DNA of 64,000 nucleotides from Cycas panzhihuaensis (taxonomy: Eukaryota; Cycadophyta), in the NCBI GenBank assembly GCA_023213395.1, contig CM041465.1, positions 177,203,741-177,267,740 of the forward strand, read 5' to 3'. Position numbers and translations under genes: made by a program. How positions within the stretch are numbered: the stretch's first letter is position 1; each line of letters begins with the position of its first letter. The notes under the pieces were generated by a model. That model was not told where the DNA came from. It saw nothing but the letters and a program-made list of their open reading frames with translations, and searched no databases. This document shows, piece by piece, positions 12,963-22,732 of the stretch.

Positions 12963-13349
12963 ATCAGGTACTTGTGTAGCAAGTTGGTCCTACATTTGAT
13001 TTGAATCTTCATTGGTTTTGTCATCATGATTCACCTATTCTGTCACCTGTCTCACATGCTCAATAAAAATATCATCAAATACAAGGAGGGTATCTCCCCC
13101 ATAAGTGGAAATCAATACATCTCAAACTAATTTAGAGGTAGTTAATTCAAAAACCTTTGAAAAAACATCATCATGAATAGTACAAAATAATAAACCTAGT
13201 GCTTCATTGTCCCTTTAATAATTTTCTTTCATACTTAGATCACATTCATGTTGTAAATATTTCATAAGATCATGTTCAATAAAATAGTCTTGCATAGTGT
13301 TATACCATAGTGAAAAGTTATAGCCATTGAAAATGGGAAATTGTGCCAT
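12963..13349 (-). pseudogene. Copia-type gag N-terminus of the nested non-autonomous element
   Basis: The conceptual start at 13,349 opens MAQFPIFNGYNFSLWYNTM, the typical start of a copia gag (UBN2-like: a sequence to be cut, then a Trp-rich stretch). About 125 codons are readable in one frame with four stops, at Gln- or Trp-like positions. The frame ends at the residual LTR end. It shows that the host element is copia-derived. There is no protease, integrase or reverse transcriptase behind it. Confidence 0.7.
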
Positions 13350-14835
13350 TTTAGCAAAGAAACTTTAGTACATAAAAAGTATGTTTTTATCAAATCAAAT
13401 AAAGTCAATAAGTGACTAAACTTATATGATGTCAAATATCCTTTTTGAAATAAATATAATGCCCTTCAAAAATAAATGGACTAAATGTAATAAGGAAATA
13501 ATGAATATAGAAACAACTTTGAAATCATATACCAATATTCTTTTAACGATACAAATATGAATGTAAATTCTCAATGCAATAAATCCTTAGCCTTGATAAT
13601 AATATATAATGCTAAAACAACTGAAATATATGTATATTTTACTTTGAAAGATAAGGAGTATGAAGAAATATTTTTTAAAAGAAGGGTTAGAGCATAACCT
13701 TAAGTTTGATAGCTTTAAAAATATACTAAATGATATCAGAATGATATAAAACTTTATGAATATGAAGATAAACAAAATATGAATCCAATGGAGCTAACCG
13801 TTTTGAAAACGGGTTCCTATAAGTTAAGTTTTGATGATCTAAAGGAAACAGGCCTTGTTTCAAGGCCTAACAGGTGCCAGGGCTCAAAATCGTATAAAAG
13901 TGTTAATAAAACATTATAAAATGCTGAGAAATGATTCAATATTATTTATAAGACTGCTCAATATACTTTCAACTAAATTTTTTTTAGAAATATATATAAA
14001 AATATGTAAAAAATGGCAGGTTTAAATTAATAAAGTACCTCTAGTTTGAGCGATTTGAAAATCAGTAAAAATGCATTAAAATATATAAAAAACTATATTA
14101 GATCAAAGATAATTGAGTCAGATTCCCAACAAAATTAATGAAACTAAATTTGAATGTCAAATAAAAAAGTTATTGTAGAAATAGTAACTGGTACCTTTAT
14201 GGTAAAATATTAAGAAAACTGCTAAAAACTGCTAAAATGACACATTCAGCGATTAAAATAATGGTCAAAATGAATTCTAAAAAATAAAATAAAAGGTGGG
14301 TAATAAATTTGTTGAATGTATATCACTTTAGAAAAAATCTAGGCAGAAAATAGTTTTCCGGTAATAAAATACAATCAGTTCAAAAAGCGATTTTGTAAAA
14401 AATTGAAAAAAGACTAAAAAAATAGTTGATTAACTTTAAATCGACTGAAACCAGGTCAAATCAGCACCAAATTGGTCATATGACTAGTCAAAATTGATCT
14501 ATAGAAAAAATATGATCCAATGAAGCTAGTTTTGTCTAAAAACGATGAGCCAATGAGGAGTTATGGCAAAAAAAATGCTAATAACCTTGTGTAAAAATGA
14601 AAAAAGAAAAAAAAAATTATAAAAAAATGAAATAACCCCTTTTGAGACCAGATAAGGGTCATGTGGAGGTTAAATAGGACCGGTGGCTAAAATAAGAAGG
14701 GGCTTAATCCCTTTAAACCCTGGATTTAAAAATTTATGAAAGAAAATTAAATTTTTAAAAACTATATATAAAAAAAAAAATTTAAATAAAAATTTGAATT
14801 TGGGCAGCTGTAGTCGCCGCACCCTTCGCTGTCAT
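13350..14835. other. Non-coding leader segment of the nested element
   Basis: AT-rich. It includes short near-palindromes such as the one around AACCGTTTTGAAAACGGGTT (13,797-13,816) and AGGCCTTGTTTCAAGGCCT (about 13,850-13,870). A small GC-rich patch at 14,805-14,835 immediately precedes the CFAP58 fragment. No protein recognised. Confidence 0.4.
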
Positions 14836-15591
14836 GCAACCGCTATTAAGTCATAGAAAAAGCATGCTGAGAAAGAGCGCAAGAAGCAAGAGGAGCTTCT
14901 TCGTGAACATGATGTGCTAAATAAAATGAAGACACAGGCTAAGAACTCAATTGGCAAGCAAGCTGACATGGTCAGAATCAATGAAGTTGCTATCCATAAC
15001 TTGGAAGCAGAAATTAGGAATTATTGTGATGCTGCAGAGAAGTAGGATAAGATTATACAATAAGTGGAAAGAGAACGCCAGAAATATGCTGTTGAAGCAT
15101 CATAAGTAGGAGTGAAATATATGTAGGCATTAGATGAGGTAAAAGCAAAGGAAATCTCTATAATTGACTTGCAAAAGAAGATTTTAGATGGTGAGAACTG
15201 TCTTAAGCAACAACAAAACCTGTATGAATTTGTTCGCAGTGAGCAGAATATGTACAGCAAGAATCTTGTTGATTCTGAGGATGAAATTAAGGAGTTGAAA
15301 TGATGAATGAAGATCATGAATAATCAAATTAAATAACTAAAAGAGGAAATCAATACAAAAGAGCTAGCACTAATAAAAGAGCACTTTGACTTTACCAAGG
15401 TTGAGAAAGAGAGAGAAGTGTTGAAATAGGATCTAAGTAGGGCACAACAGTAAATAAAAGAAGCTGAGGCTGTTATATCTTCCCATGTATCAAATGTGGA
15501 GAACTTGAATCATATTATTAGTGAAGTAGATGATGAAAGATTCCATCAAAAGAAAGAGCTTGACATTGTCAAAAGTGAAAGAGAAATATTA
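14836..15591 (+). pseudogene. CFAP58: Processed fragment of CFAP58 (cilia- and flagella-associated protein 58)
   Basis: About 250 codons in one frame, without introns, give a long charged coiled coil. Diagnostic segments are LKQQQNLYEFVRSEQNMYSK (about 15,210-15,270), NNQIK followed by LKEEINTKELALIKEHF (about 15,320-15,390), and LNHIISEVDDERFHQKKEL near 15,510-15,560, as in the N-terminal to central part of CFAP58, a coiled-coil protein of motile cilia and flagella. Nine internal stops all fall at Gln-like (TAA/TAG) or Arg-like (TGA) positions; another, at 14,854-14,856 near the fragment start, fits Trp. Otherwise the protein is well preserved. It lies antisense inside a non-autonomous LTR element, so it is a captured cDNA fragment, not a working gene. 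Confidence 0.86.
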
Positions 15592-15810
15592 GCTAAACCA
15601 CTTATGTGGGAAAGATATATGGGATCATTCATGATAATCTTAAGGACATATCTTCCTTACTTGCCCTTTGTATCCAGGCACCAAGAATAAGCTTGGTCTA
15701 ATGTAATTACAACCTCACAATAAGCTTCAAGCAGTCACTGGCAGAGTATTGTCAAGAGCCTAAGCAATCTTCTCCAAATAATGCATATAAATTATATGCC
15801 ACCTTTTTTG
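15592..15810 (+). pseudogene. Processed fragment of plant myosin XI (C-terminal, DIL-region) fused to CFAP58
   Basis: Immediately after the CFAP58 homology ends, a different frame reads KIYGIIHDNLKDISSLLALC and then IQAPR (15,612-15,690). After a frame change, HWQSIVKSL appears at about 15,736-15,762, followed by NYMPPF to 15,810. These are hallmark segments of plant class XI myosin heavy chain just upstream of and within the DIL cargo-binding region. Two of the expected intervals are joined without an intron, so it looks spliced. One TAA stands at a Gln-like site. Beyond 15,810 the similarity is lost. Confidence 0.82.
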
Positions 15811-16913
15811 CAAGAGTTTCTAGAAGTGCTTTTATGGTAATGTAATGATATATTTGATGATAACCAGATGGTTATCCCAAGAAGATACCCTTGGATCTCT
15901 AAAAAAATGTATTTGCAATTATTGCAACAATGTTATGGCTTGGAAATATAAAATTTTCTGTGATGTTATTTTGTGTTCTATATTTTATTTTATTTTTTAA
16001 TAGGATTGCTTTTCTTCCTTAGTGATAGAATGTCCTCTTGAGATGTTGTTATTAGATCTGCAACTTGATGTTAATCACTACTAAGATTTTATGCATCATT
16101 TGACAAGTACATAGAAGTTGAATAGCTTGAGGGAGATAATAAATATCATGCAAAGTATTAAGAAAAAAAGAGCAAGGGATCCATAAAGAGCTCACAGCAG
16201 ACTCTGCCTTTAGAAATATATCCACGAAAATAGCCAGTTTTGTAAATATATCTAGGAAAATAACCAGATTGCTAAGTGTATCCATGAAAGTGTATCAAAT
16301 ACATGAAATATATATTTATATTTAAAAAATAACTCTCAAAGAACTTGGTAAGCTTATTTGCAATGCTATTTCATAATGCTGAGTAGAATATTAACCCTAA
16401 CTTAGCTCTGAAGGCGCTCAAGTGTAGTAGATTTGTAGCTGAAAAATAGGCTTCAAAAGCTTCCAATAGATAAACCTTCTTCCTCACAAGTCAAATATAG
16501 GCAGATCTGTAGATCTAAAAGGTTGAATATGCAAAAAAAAAATGCAGATCTATAATAAACTTGAAAAAATATCATCAAATATATGATGAAAAAATATAGA
16601 TCTGAAAGAGAATATAACAGATTTAAAAAAAGCTTGAGCAAATATGGCTTGCTGCTGAAATCCTATGTAGATCTGCACAAATCTAAAAATAGATCTGAGA
16701 AATATTTGTTAAACCAAAAATATAACTCAATAATAATCAAAATTTATTGAAATAATATATAAAACTTGCTGAAATTTAAAAAAAAAATAAATATAGCTAA
16801 TATTTCTTACTTGTAAGAAAATCTGCCATAGAATGCCAGTAAATCTTATTGCTCTTCTTAAAAAAATTCACCAATGGAGATGTAATAGCCCAAAATCTTG
16901 CTCTAATACCAAA
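15811..16913. other. Rest of the element leader, with short tandem repeats and primer-binding site
   Basis: No further gene fragment recognised. A ~35-bp unit (AAATATATCCACGAAAATAG and variants) repeats about three times at 16,208-16,295. A degenerate AGATCTG-containing motif recurs about seven times at 16,500-16,700. On the minus strand, the 20 bases at about 16,893-16,912 match the plant initiator-Met primer-binding site (core TGGTATTAGAGC), adjoining the LTR end at 16,914. Confidence 0.6.
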
Positions 16914-17371
16914 TGATGGAAATAATATGGAGTTAAACTAAGCTCTTATACCAAATGTAGAAAAAATATAGTAGGAGAACAAGGCAGAACGTGTAACTAA
17001 TAATCAAAACTCAATACAAATTATAAATCATTGTAGCATAAACCATGAAAGCATTGTATTCAAGCCATTGTAAGAAGTGAGCATTATAAATTTCCAATAA
17101 GGAGGTAGTGTCTAAAGACACCACGGTTGCACACCCTTTAATATTTATAATTTGGGGGAGGAGGGAAACTCCTCAACCCCTGAATTTAAAATAATAATAA
17201 AATAATGTTCACTTAATTCAAATGAAACTAACTCAACTTAACATAAATCAAAGTTAAACTTACCTTAACTTACCTTAACATGTTGAGCATCACATGTCTA
17301 AATTGAGGTTTATAAGGTGTACAATCCTGGTTAGAAAGGTGGGAGTGGAGTGATGATGATTAACTACAACA
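16914..17371 (-). repeat. 5' LTR of the nested non-autonomous element
   Basis: The right-hand boundary is fixed by the ATCTT duplication, the left-hand one by the adjacent primer-binding site. Just inside the left end, a second PBS-like stretch followed by TGTAGAAAAAATATAG (about 16,938-16,972) resembles the real PBS/LTR junction, so this corner appears locally duplicated. The 3' LTR is missing apart from 17 bp. Confidence 0.65.
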
Positions 17372-17376
17372 ATCTT

Positions 17377-17730
17377 GAGAATGCTCATATATCATTATAA
17401 GTAATCACTAGAATGATGATTACATCCTAAACACTATGTTTTTAGGGAGTTATCAATAATACTAAGATATTAATATTAATAGATAGCAACATCATGTATA
17501 ATTTCATCAACATGCTAACTATAGCCAAAATAGGCATCCAAATAAAACTATTAAACTAATTTCAAGTGGTAATTACTAATGGGAATAACATATTGTATAA
17601 AGGTCTTTGCGATAAAGTACACCTTCAAATCTTTAACTACTCATTAACTACATGTATGCTTTCCATGTCTATTAAAGAAGTTGATGTGGTGTTAGGCATA
17701 GAATGGCTTTAGAACTTGGAAAATATAGCC
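17377..17730 (+). pseudogene. Gypsy-A protease region
   Basis: Coding resumes after the nested element. A segment like ILILIDSNIMYNFI (about 17,475-17,520) matches the retropepsin active-site loop of chromoviruses, where the usual D-S-G triad is altered (DSN). VDVVLGIEWL near 17,685 is the conserved protease C-terminal motif. Stops interrupt it. Confidence 0.7.
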
Positions 17731-19440
17731 ACTAATTATAGAATATGATTTATGAGATTCTTCTAGAAGGGGCATAAATACAAGTTGGAAGCCCCATCCA
17801 CACCACCCCTATAGCCAATCTCATCTTACCACATGGAAAATTGCTTAATTAAAAAATCATAGTATATCTCATATTTATTGGCTTTGATCTTTGTATCCTT
17901 AAGGAGTTATTTAAAAGGCTATGGTCTGCAGAGTGTTCTAATGAATTAATACAAAGAATATGAAGACAACTACATGATGTTCAACTATAGGATATATCAC
18001 TGCCTTGTAAAATATAATAATGTATATAATATATAATACAAAAATGATTTATAAAAGAGATGTTTATGAACATCTTTAAAATGGAAAAGAAGGTGGTAGA
18101 TAATAATCATCACAGGTTTTCAAAACTAAAAGGAGGTATAATCCATGGAATGTTAGTATAGATAACTTGATTCTCATGAATTAATTCACCAAAATGTTAC
18201 AACTTTTAGATACTAGAAAAATTAAGTTAATCTAACAATTTGTGGCATATATAAACCTTTAAATAATAAAGAGCCTTAATAAAAATTTAAAAATTCACTA
18301 GATAGATCAAGTAGAAATGTATTAAATAATCAATACAAATAGATTTTATAGCAAACAATTCATTTAGGCTTATATGCTACTCTAAATAGTGATCTAGACA
18401 AAATAACTTAATGAATAACAAGGCTTTGTTCTAAAAATCTTCTTATAAATAACAATCTTCCACTAAAAAGAGAGGAGAACATGAAAGAAAAGAAATAAAA
18501 ATGGAATAAAGATTGTGCTAGTAACATAAACAACAATCCCTTGAACTAAAGAAATGAAAAATATAAGTTTGAATCTTTTTCATCTTTGTTCCTATGATTT
18601 ATACACTTCTGCATTGCAATAATCTCAGTTATATCAATATTGACATTTGTAACCATTATGCTAAAGAAAATGATAAACTCTATGTTGGAATTAGTAGTAT
18701 ACAATTGTTCAATCCTCCACTTACATTTCACAAAAAAAATCTCTTGATTTAATGGTGAAAATCATGTGAAAAAATCTAGTTTCTTAAATCTCTGCATCAC
18801 TTGCTTATTCTTCTCTATATTTTACTATGAAAAATGGTTGCAAAAAATAAATTTTTATCATTTTCTATTGAGTTGTCAGTTGTACATCTGAGTATGATTA
18901 GCTGGCACTAGCCTGTCACCTTTGTTAGTGTATTATTTTGTCTTCTACATATTTCACATGGGTAGGATTGAGTGCCATTGTTCTTTGCTGTATTTCATTC
19001 ATATTTTACAAATGTGGGTAGGAGTAGTTCTATATGCCTTTGTTAATTATTACTCGCAAGTTCACACTTATGCATCTAAGTATACTTGGTCAATACCATG
19101 ATTGTGAGATTGCAAAAAACACATGCAAAGGACTATCTTTTTCTCATGATCTTGAAAATGAGTAATCTTCATCTTTTCTACCTTCATCTTTTTGTAGAAC
19201 TGTAAGATATCATCTGCACGAGTAGTCAATCATTTGTTAATCATAAATCTTTGGAAGTTAGAGAATTTTCATCTATGAAAATGTTCTTTTTATCTACTTA
19301 CACTTTTGTACTATGATCATCTATTATGACTTCATAGTATTATTTATTTACATCTTTTAATTGACAAGCAAAAGGGTAATGATATCCTGCCATAAGATTT
19401 CTACACATGATATTCTACTTAAGGTTCAAGTTATTATAGA
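17731..19440. other. Gypsy-A interval between protease and reverse transcriptase, unassigned
   Basis: About 1.7 kb separates the protease end from the reverse transcriptase start, more than chromoviruses need. Apart from the first ~200 bases I see no retroelement coding in either strand. Another nested insertion is likely, but I found no terminal repeats or target duplication. Confidence 0.4.
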
Positions 19441-20003
19441 CTAGCATAATAGGGTCTTATAAGACATTCGAAAAGGGCTAACCGTATCCTATGATAATGA
19501 GTGCATAATAGAACAAGTACTAGGGGCTACACCAATAAACATATAGACTTATAAATACATATACCACTTCAAGAGAGAAATAGAGCAAATCACTAAGGAT
19601 TTATTAGAATAAGGAGTCGTCATGCCTAATCCCAACTCTTTTACTTCCCTAATTATTTTGATTGAAAAAAAAAGATGGATTGTATTAAATATGTATTGAT
19701 TATTGCACTTTCAATGAGTTTATAATAAAAAATAGACATCTAACATCATAGATTAATGATTTGCAAGATGAATTCTATGGTGTTAAGTTCCTCTCGAAGA
19801 TTGATCTTTGCTCCAAGTACTATCAAATCTGTATTAAGGATGAAGGCATGCAAAAGATAACTTTTCAAATACATGAGAGTTTGTCTAAGTTTTAAGGGAT
19901 TCCATTCAAACTAACTAATGCCCTAATATAATTCCAATGCACCATAAACATGGTGATTAAACCATTTATTAGAAAATTTATCTTGGTATTCTTTGATGAT
20001 ATT
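19441..20003 (+). pseudogene. Gypsy-A reverse transcriptase, truncated at the catalytic motif
   Basis: Readable motifs include FKREIEQITKDLLE (near 19,570), a FLSKIDL-like segment (near 19,795), an ITFQIHE-like segment (near 19,860) and the catalytic VFFDDI at 19,986-20,003. The sequence then jumps straight to RNase H, so the thumb and connection (about 300 bp in relatives) are missing. Stops are frequent. Confidence 0.78.
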
Positions 20004-20014
20004 AGCCACAACAG

Positions 20015-20390
20015 ACTTTAATGAACCATTCATTTTGGAATATGATGATTTGGGAGTGGGATAATGAGTAATTCTCCTCTAGAATAATCAATACATAGCT
20101 TATGAAAGATAGAAACTAATTCAAGAGAATGATTGAAGCATACTGATGATAAGGAATTACTCACAAATCTACATGCTATCCATTAATGATGAAAGTACTT
20201 ATTAGGAAGAAATTCTTAGTCAAAATAGATCATGGCAGCTTTAAGAACTTCTTCAATTAGAAATCTTTATCAAATAAACAACAAAGATGGGTAAAGAAGC
20301 TATAATATTTTTATTTTGATATTATCTAGAAGAAAGTGAAGGAGAATGCAGTTGCAAGTGCATTATCTAGAATTTTAAAATAACTTATGT
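20015..20390 (+). pseudogene. Gypsy-A RNase H
   Basis: It starts with a DFNEPFILEYDDLGVG-like segment (about 20,018-20,065), where the first catalytic Asp region of Ty3/gypsy RNase H lies. It ends with LSSKQQRW- and KKVKENAVASALS-like stretches (about 20,270-20,375). Frameshifts and stops are present. Confidence 0.7.
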
Positions 20391-20499
20391 TCTAAGTAAT
20401 TTTAATGGTTGTATTCAACTAGACACATGAGTTAGCATAATAATATTAGGAAGATCTTGCATCATAATAAATGCTCTAGAAAATACAAGTAGGGAAAAA

Positions 20500-20770
20500 A
20501 ATAAATTATAAATTATGAAATGATTTGATATTCTATTAAGAGAAGGTATTTATTCTTCATATATTAATATTTAAAGAAAAGTTCCTCCAAAAGCTCAAGT
20601 AACGCCCTCGTTGGGACATATAGGCATTGACAAAATATATACAAATTATGGAATTATATGATATTCTATTAGGGGGAGATTGTTGCCCCTCCTACATTAA
20701 CACTTAAAGAAGTTCCTTTAAGAAGCTCATATGACACCCTTATTGTGACATATAAGCATTGACAAAATGT
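20500..20770 (+). repeat. Tandem duplication inside the Gypsy-A integrase
   Basis: Two adjacent copies of about 130 bp (roughly 20,500-20,635 and 20,636-20,770). Both contain GATATTCTATTA, a TTAAAGAA block, GTTCCT, AAGCTCA and ACATATA-GCATTGACAAAAT. They cover the region linking RNase H to the integrase zinc-binding domain. Confidence 0.75.
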
Positions 20771-20779
20771 ATCATCAAG

Positions 20780-21560
20780 TTTGTAATATATTTTCTTGGA
20801 AAGGGTTGAAAGTAGAAATCTATAAGTTCATATCAAAATATGATACTTTCTAAAGGAATAAAAGCAAAAACATCGAAATTATAGGATATTTCAAACTTTA
20901 CATGTCTTATAATAGAAATGGAAAGAAATATCAATGGATTTTATTATAGGTCTATTTAGATCAAAGGTAAACATTTGATATTTATAGTTATAAATTGACT
21001 AACTAAATATACACATTTCAAAGGTATATAATCTATAGTTAAGGCTAGTCAAATTATTAATATATTCCTTAAGGAAATCAATAGATTGCATGATTTTCCT
21101 AAGGTCATAATAAATGATTACAACCTAAAATTCATAAGTAATTTTTAGAAAGAGATGTTGATCTTAGTGGGTACTAAGCTTATGATGAGCATATCCTATC
21201 ATCCATAAATAAATGGATATTTAGAAGGTTATTGTAAAAACTTTCATTTAATAAGTAACAATGTTGGCACAAATAGTTATATTTGGTTGAATAATGGTAT
21301 AACACTATCTATCACACATTAATAATGATAACTCATTTTCATGTACTATATGGTTGTGAGCCCCCATGCCTCCTCATATAGGCTAAGAACTCCTATGTAC
21401 CTACTGTATAGGACCAATAGTAATGATTAGCTTAGTATATTATAAACTCTTAAGGACAATCTCAACTTAGTAAGGAACCACATGAAGTAGTAAGATAATT
21501 TGCACAAAATGAAAATATCATTTAAGAAAAGAGATTAGATATTTTAAAGCTTCAAACTAA
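20780..21560 (+). pseudogene. Gypsy-A integrase
   Basis: The catalytic core is recognisable from an ISMDFI-like segment (near 20,930), YTHFKGI (near 21,010) and a segment like the conserved MSISYHPxxxGYLE motif with its Glu (near 21,185-21,225). The downstream YGCEPP segment is typical of chromoviruses. The frame is broken by stops. Confidence 0.72.
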
Positions 21561-21779
21561 TAAATAATTTCCCCTAAAATAAATAAGGAAGTATAAATTA
21601 CAACCATGATTTTATAGACCTTATCAGATCCTTAAAAAGGTAGGAGAAGTAGCTTATAAGATCGATATGCCCCCAACAATAAAATGTATAACATATTCTA
21701 TGATTCTTATCTTAAATCAAAGTTGGGATAAACTATGATAACATAGGTAGAATTTTTCCATGTTCAACAAAGAAGAAAT

Positions 21780-21925
21780 ATTAATCATAGAATTTGAAGG
21801 AATCCTTTAGATTCAAACTAAATAACTTTACTCTAAAGAGATTTGTGAATATTTGAATAAATGGAAAGACCTTGATGAGGAAGACTTCATGTGGGAATTA
21901 GAAGAATGGTACCAATAATATTTTT
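21780..21925 (+). pseudogene. Gypsy-A integrase C-terminal chromodomain
   Basis: Conceptual reading gives EYLNKWKDLDEEDFMWELEE at about 21,850-21,909. This is the signature of the chromodomain (aromatic residue, KW, W-E) fused to integrase in chromoviruses, which directs insertion to heterochromatin. It lies just before the polypurine tract and 3' LTR. Confidence 0.8.
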
Positions 21926-21970
21926 ATCTCCCCATGCTTTGAGGGCAAATTATATTCTCAAAGGGGGACT

Positions 21971-22425
21971 TATAATATTTCTCCCAAATGTTGGCCAACA
22001 TATTCTCTCTCTTAAGGCCAACCATTCTCTTTTTTTAGGCCAACTTTATCTCTCTCTTTAATCTAATCTCTAATTCTTATCTCTCTTTAAAACCCAACTT
22101 CTTCTATATAGAATTTAGTACTCTTATTTATAGAATGCCTATTCCCTTTATAATTATTATTAAGGAGATTATCTAATATGTTATATTTGGCCCTAACTAG
22201 AGGTTACATTAGACAATGTCTTAGCTTGAAGAGGGAACATTCTATAAATTCTATATTTGTGATAAATTATTTAATATTTATTTTAGCTAATATATATTAT
22301 ATGGTTATTATTTTAGTGTATCATTGATAAGTATTCTATCTTAAGTACTATTATCATATTTGAAATAACATAAATTAATATTTATTTTATTATTTTTTAA
22401 TATGAATTCTATTAGAATTCCTATA
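21971..22425 (+). repeat. Gypsy-A 3' LTR
   Basis: Follows the polypurine tract AAAGGGGGAC and starts TATAATATTT where the 5' copy has TGTAAGATTT. It contains a small TCTCTCTTTAA-rich expansion relative to the 5' LTR and ends CCTATA. Confidence 0.85.
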
Positions 22426-22732
22426 ATGAATGTTGAAAGTGAGAAAAAAAAAAGAGCACCCCCTTTTAACATTCCTAGTATAATATTTGAAACCCTATAT
22501 CAACATTAAGGAATTGGAAAAATAAGATAGGAAAGTAAGGGATGGGAAGCAAAAAGTCTAAGAATAAATAACACCCCTCAATACCTTGACTTAGTCCTTA
22601 TACATAAATATAAGCTAGAGACATCAAGTGCTAGCTAAATATGACACCCTAAAAAAATGCATAAATTGAAAGTATAAGAATTAAAGCATGCACAAGAGTA
22701 ATGTAAAAAAATAGATTTGCTCAGATACCATG
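22426..22732. other. Interval between Gypsy-A and the short LTR pair
   Basis: No coding seen. Its right end (about 22,715-22,732) reads, on the complement, TGGTATCTGAGCAAATC, another primer-binding-site-like sequence abutting the repeat that starts at 22,733. It is probably internal sequence of a further unit of the same short element. Confidence 0.45.

Larger units (their letters stand above)
12946..17371 (-). mobile_element. Non-autonomous minus-strand LTR element carrying CFAP58/myosin XI fragments
   Basis: Inserted in Gypsy-A gag. It is bounded by perfect 5-bp duplications ATCTT at 12,941-12,945 and 17,372-17,376, and Gypsy-A coding resumes at the right-hand one. The termini are TG (12,946) and CA (17,371). 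On the minus strand the order is 5' LTR (17,371-16,914), a primer-binding site complementary to initiator-Met tRNA (about 16,912-16,890), a 3.5-kb leader, then a copia-type gag start (13,349-12,963). Pol is absent. The 3' LTR survives only as its terminal 17 bp, repeated exactly at 12,946-12,962 and 16,914-16,930. The leader carries host-gene fragments in antisense to the element. Confidence 0.8.
10436..22425 (+). mobile_element. Gypsy-A: Ty3/gypsy chromovirus, with nested insertions
   Basis: The LTRs are 10,436-10,823 and 21,971-22,425. A polypurine tract AAAGGGGGAC ends just before the 3' LTR. The flanking 5-mers ATGAC (10,431-10,435) and ATGAA (22,426-22,430) look like a target duplication with one change. 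The order gag, protease, reverse transcriptase, RNase H, integrase, chromodomain defines the chromovirus branch of Ty3/gypsy. The 12-kb span is inflated by the 4.4-kb element at 12,946-17,371 and probably by other insertions (10,824-11,994 and 17,730-19,440). Frames are heavily degraded. Confidence 0.88.

Noticed and set aside
15592-15700. Reading the 3' end of the CFAP58 fragment as CFAP58 continuing (LMWERYMG...)
   Set aside because: The residues no longer fit CFAP58, whereas another frame matches myosin XI closely from 15,592 on.
15811-16000. A third captured gene after the myosin fragment (frame IFDDNQMVIPRRYPW)
   Set aside because: It looks protein-like for about 30 codons, but I recognise no family and composition allows it by chance.
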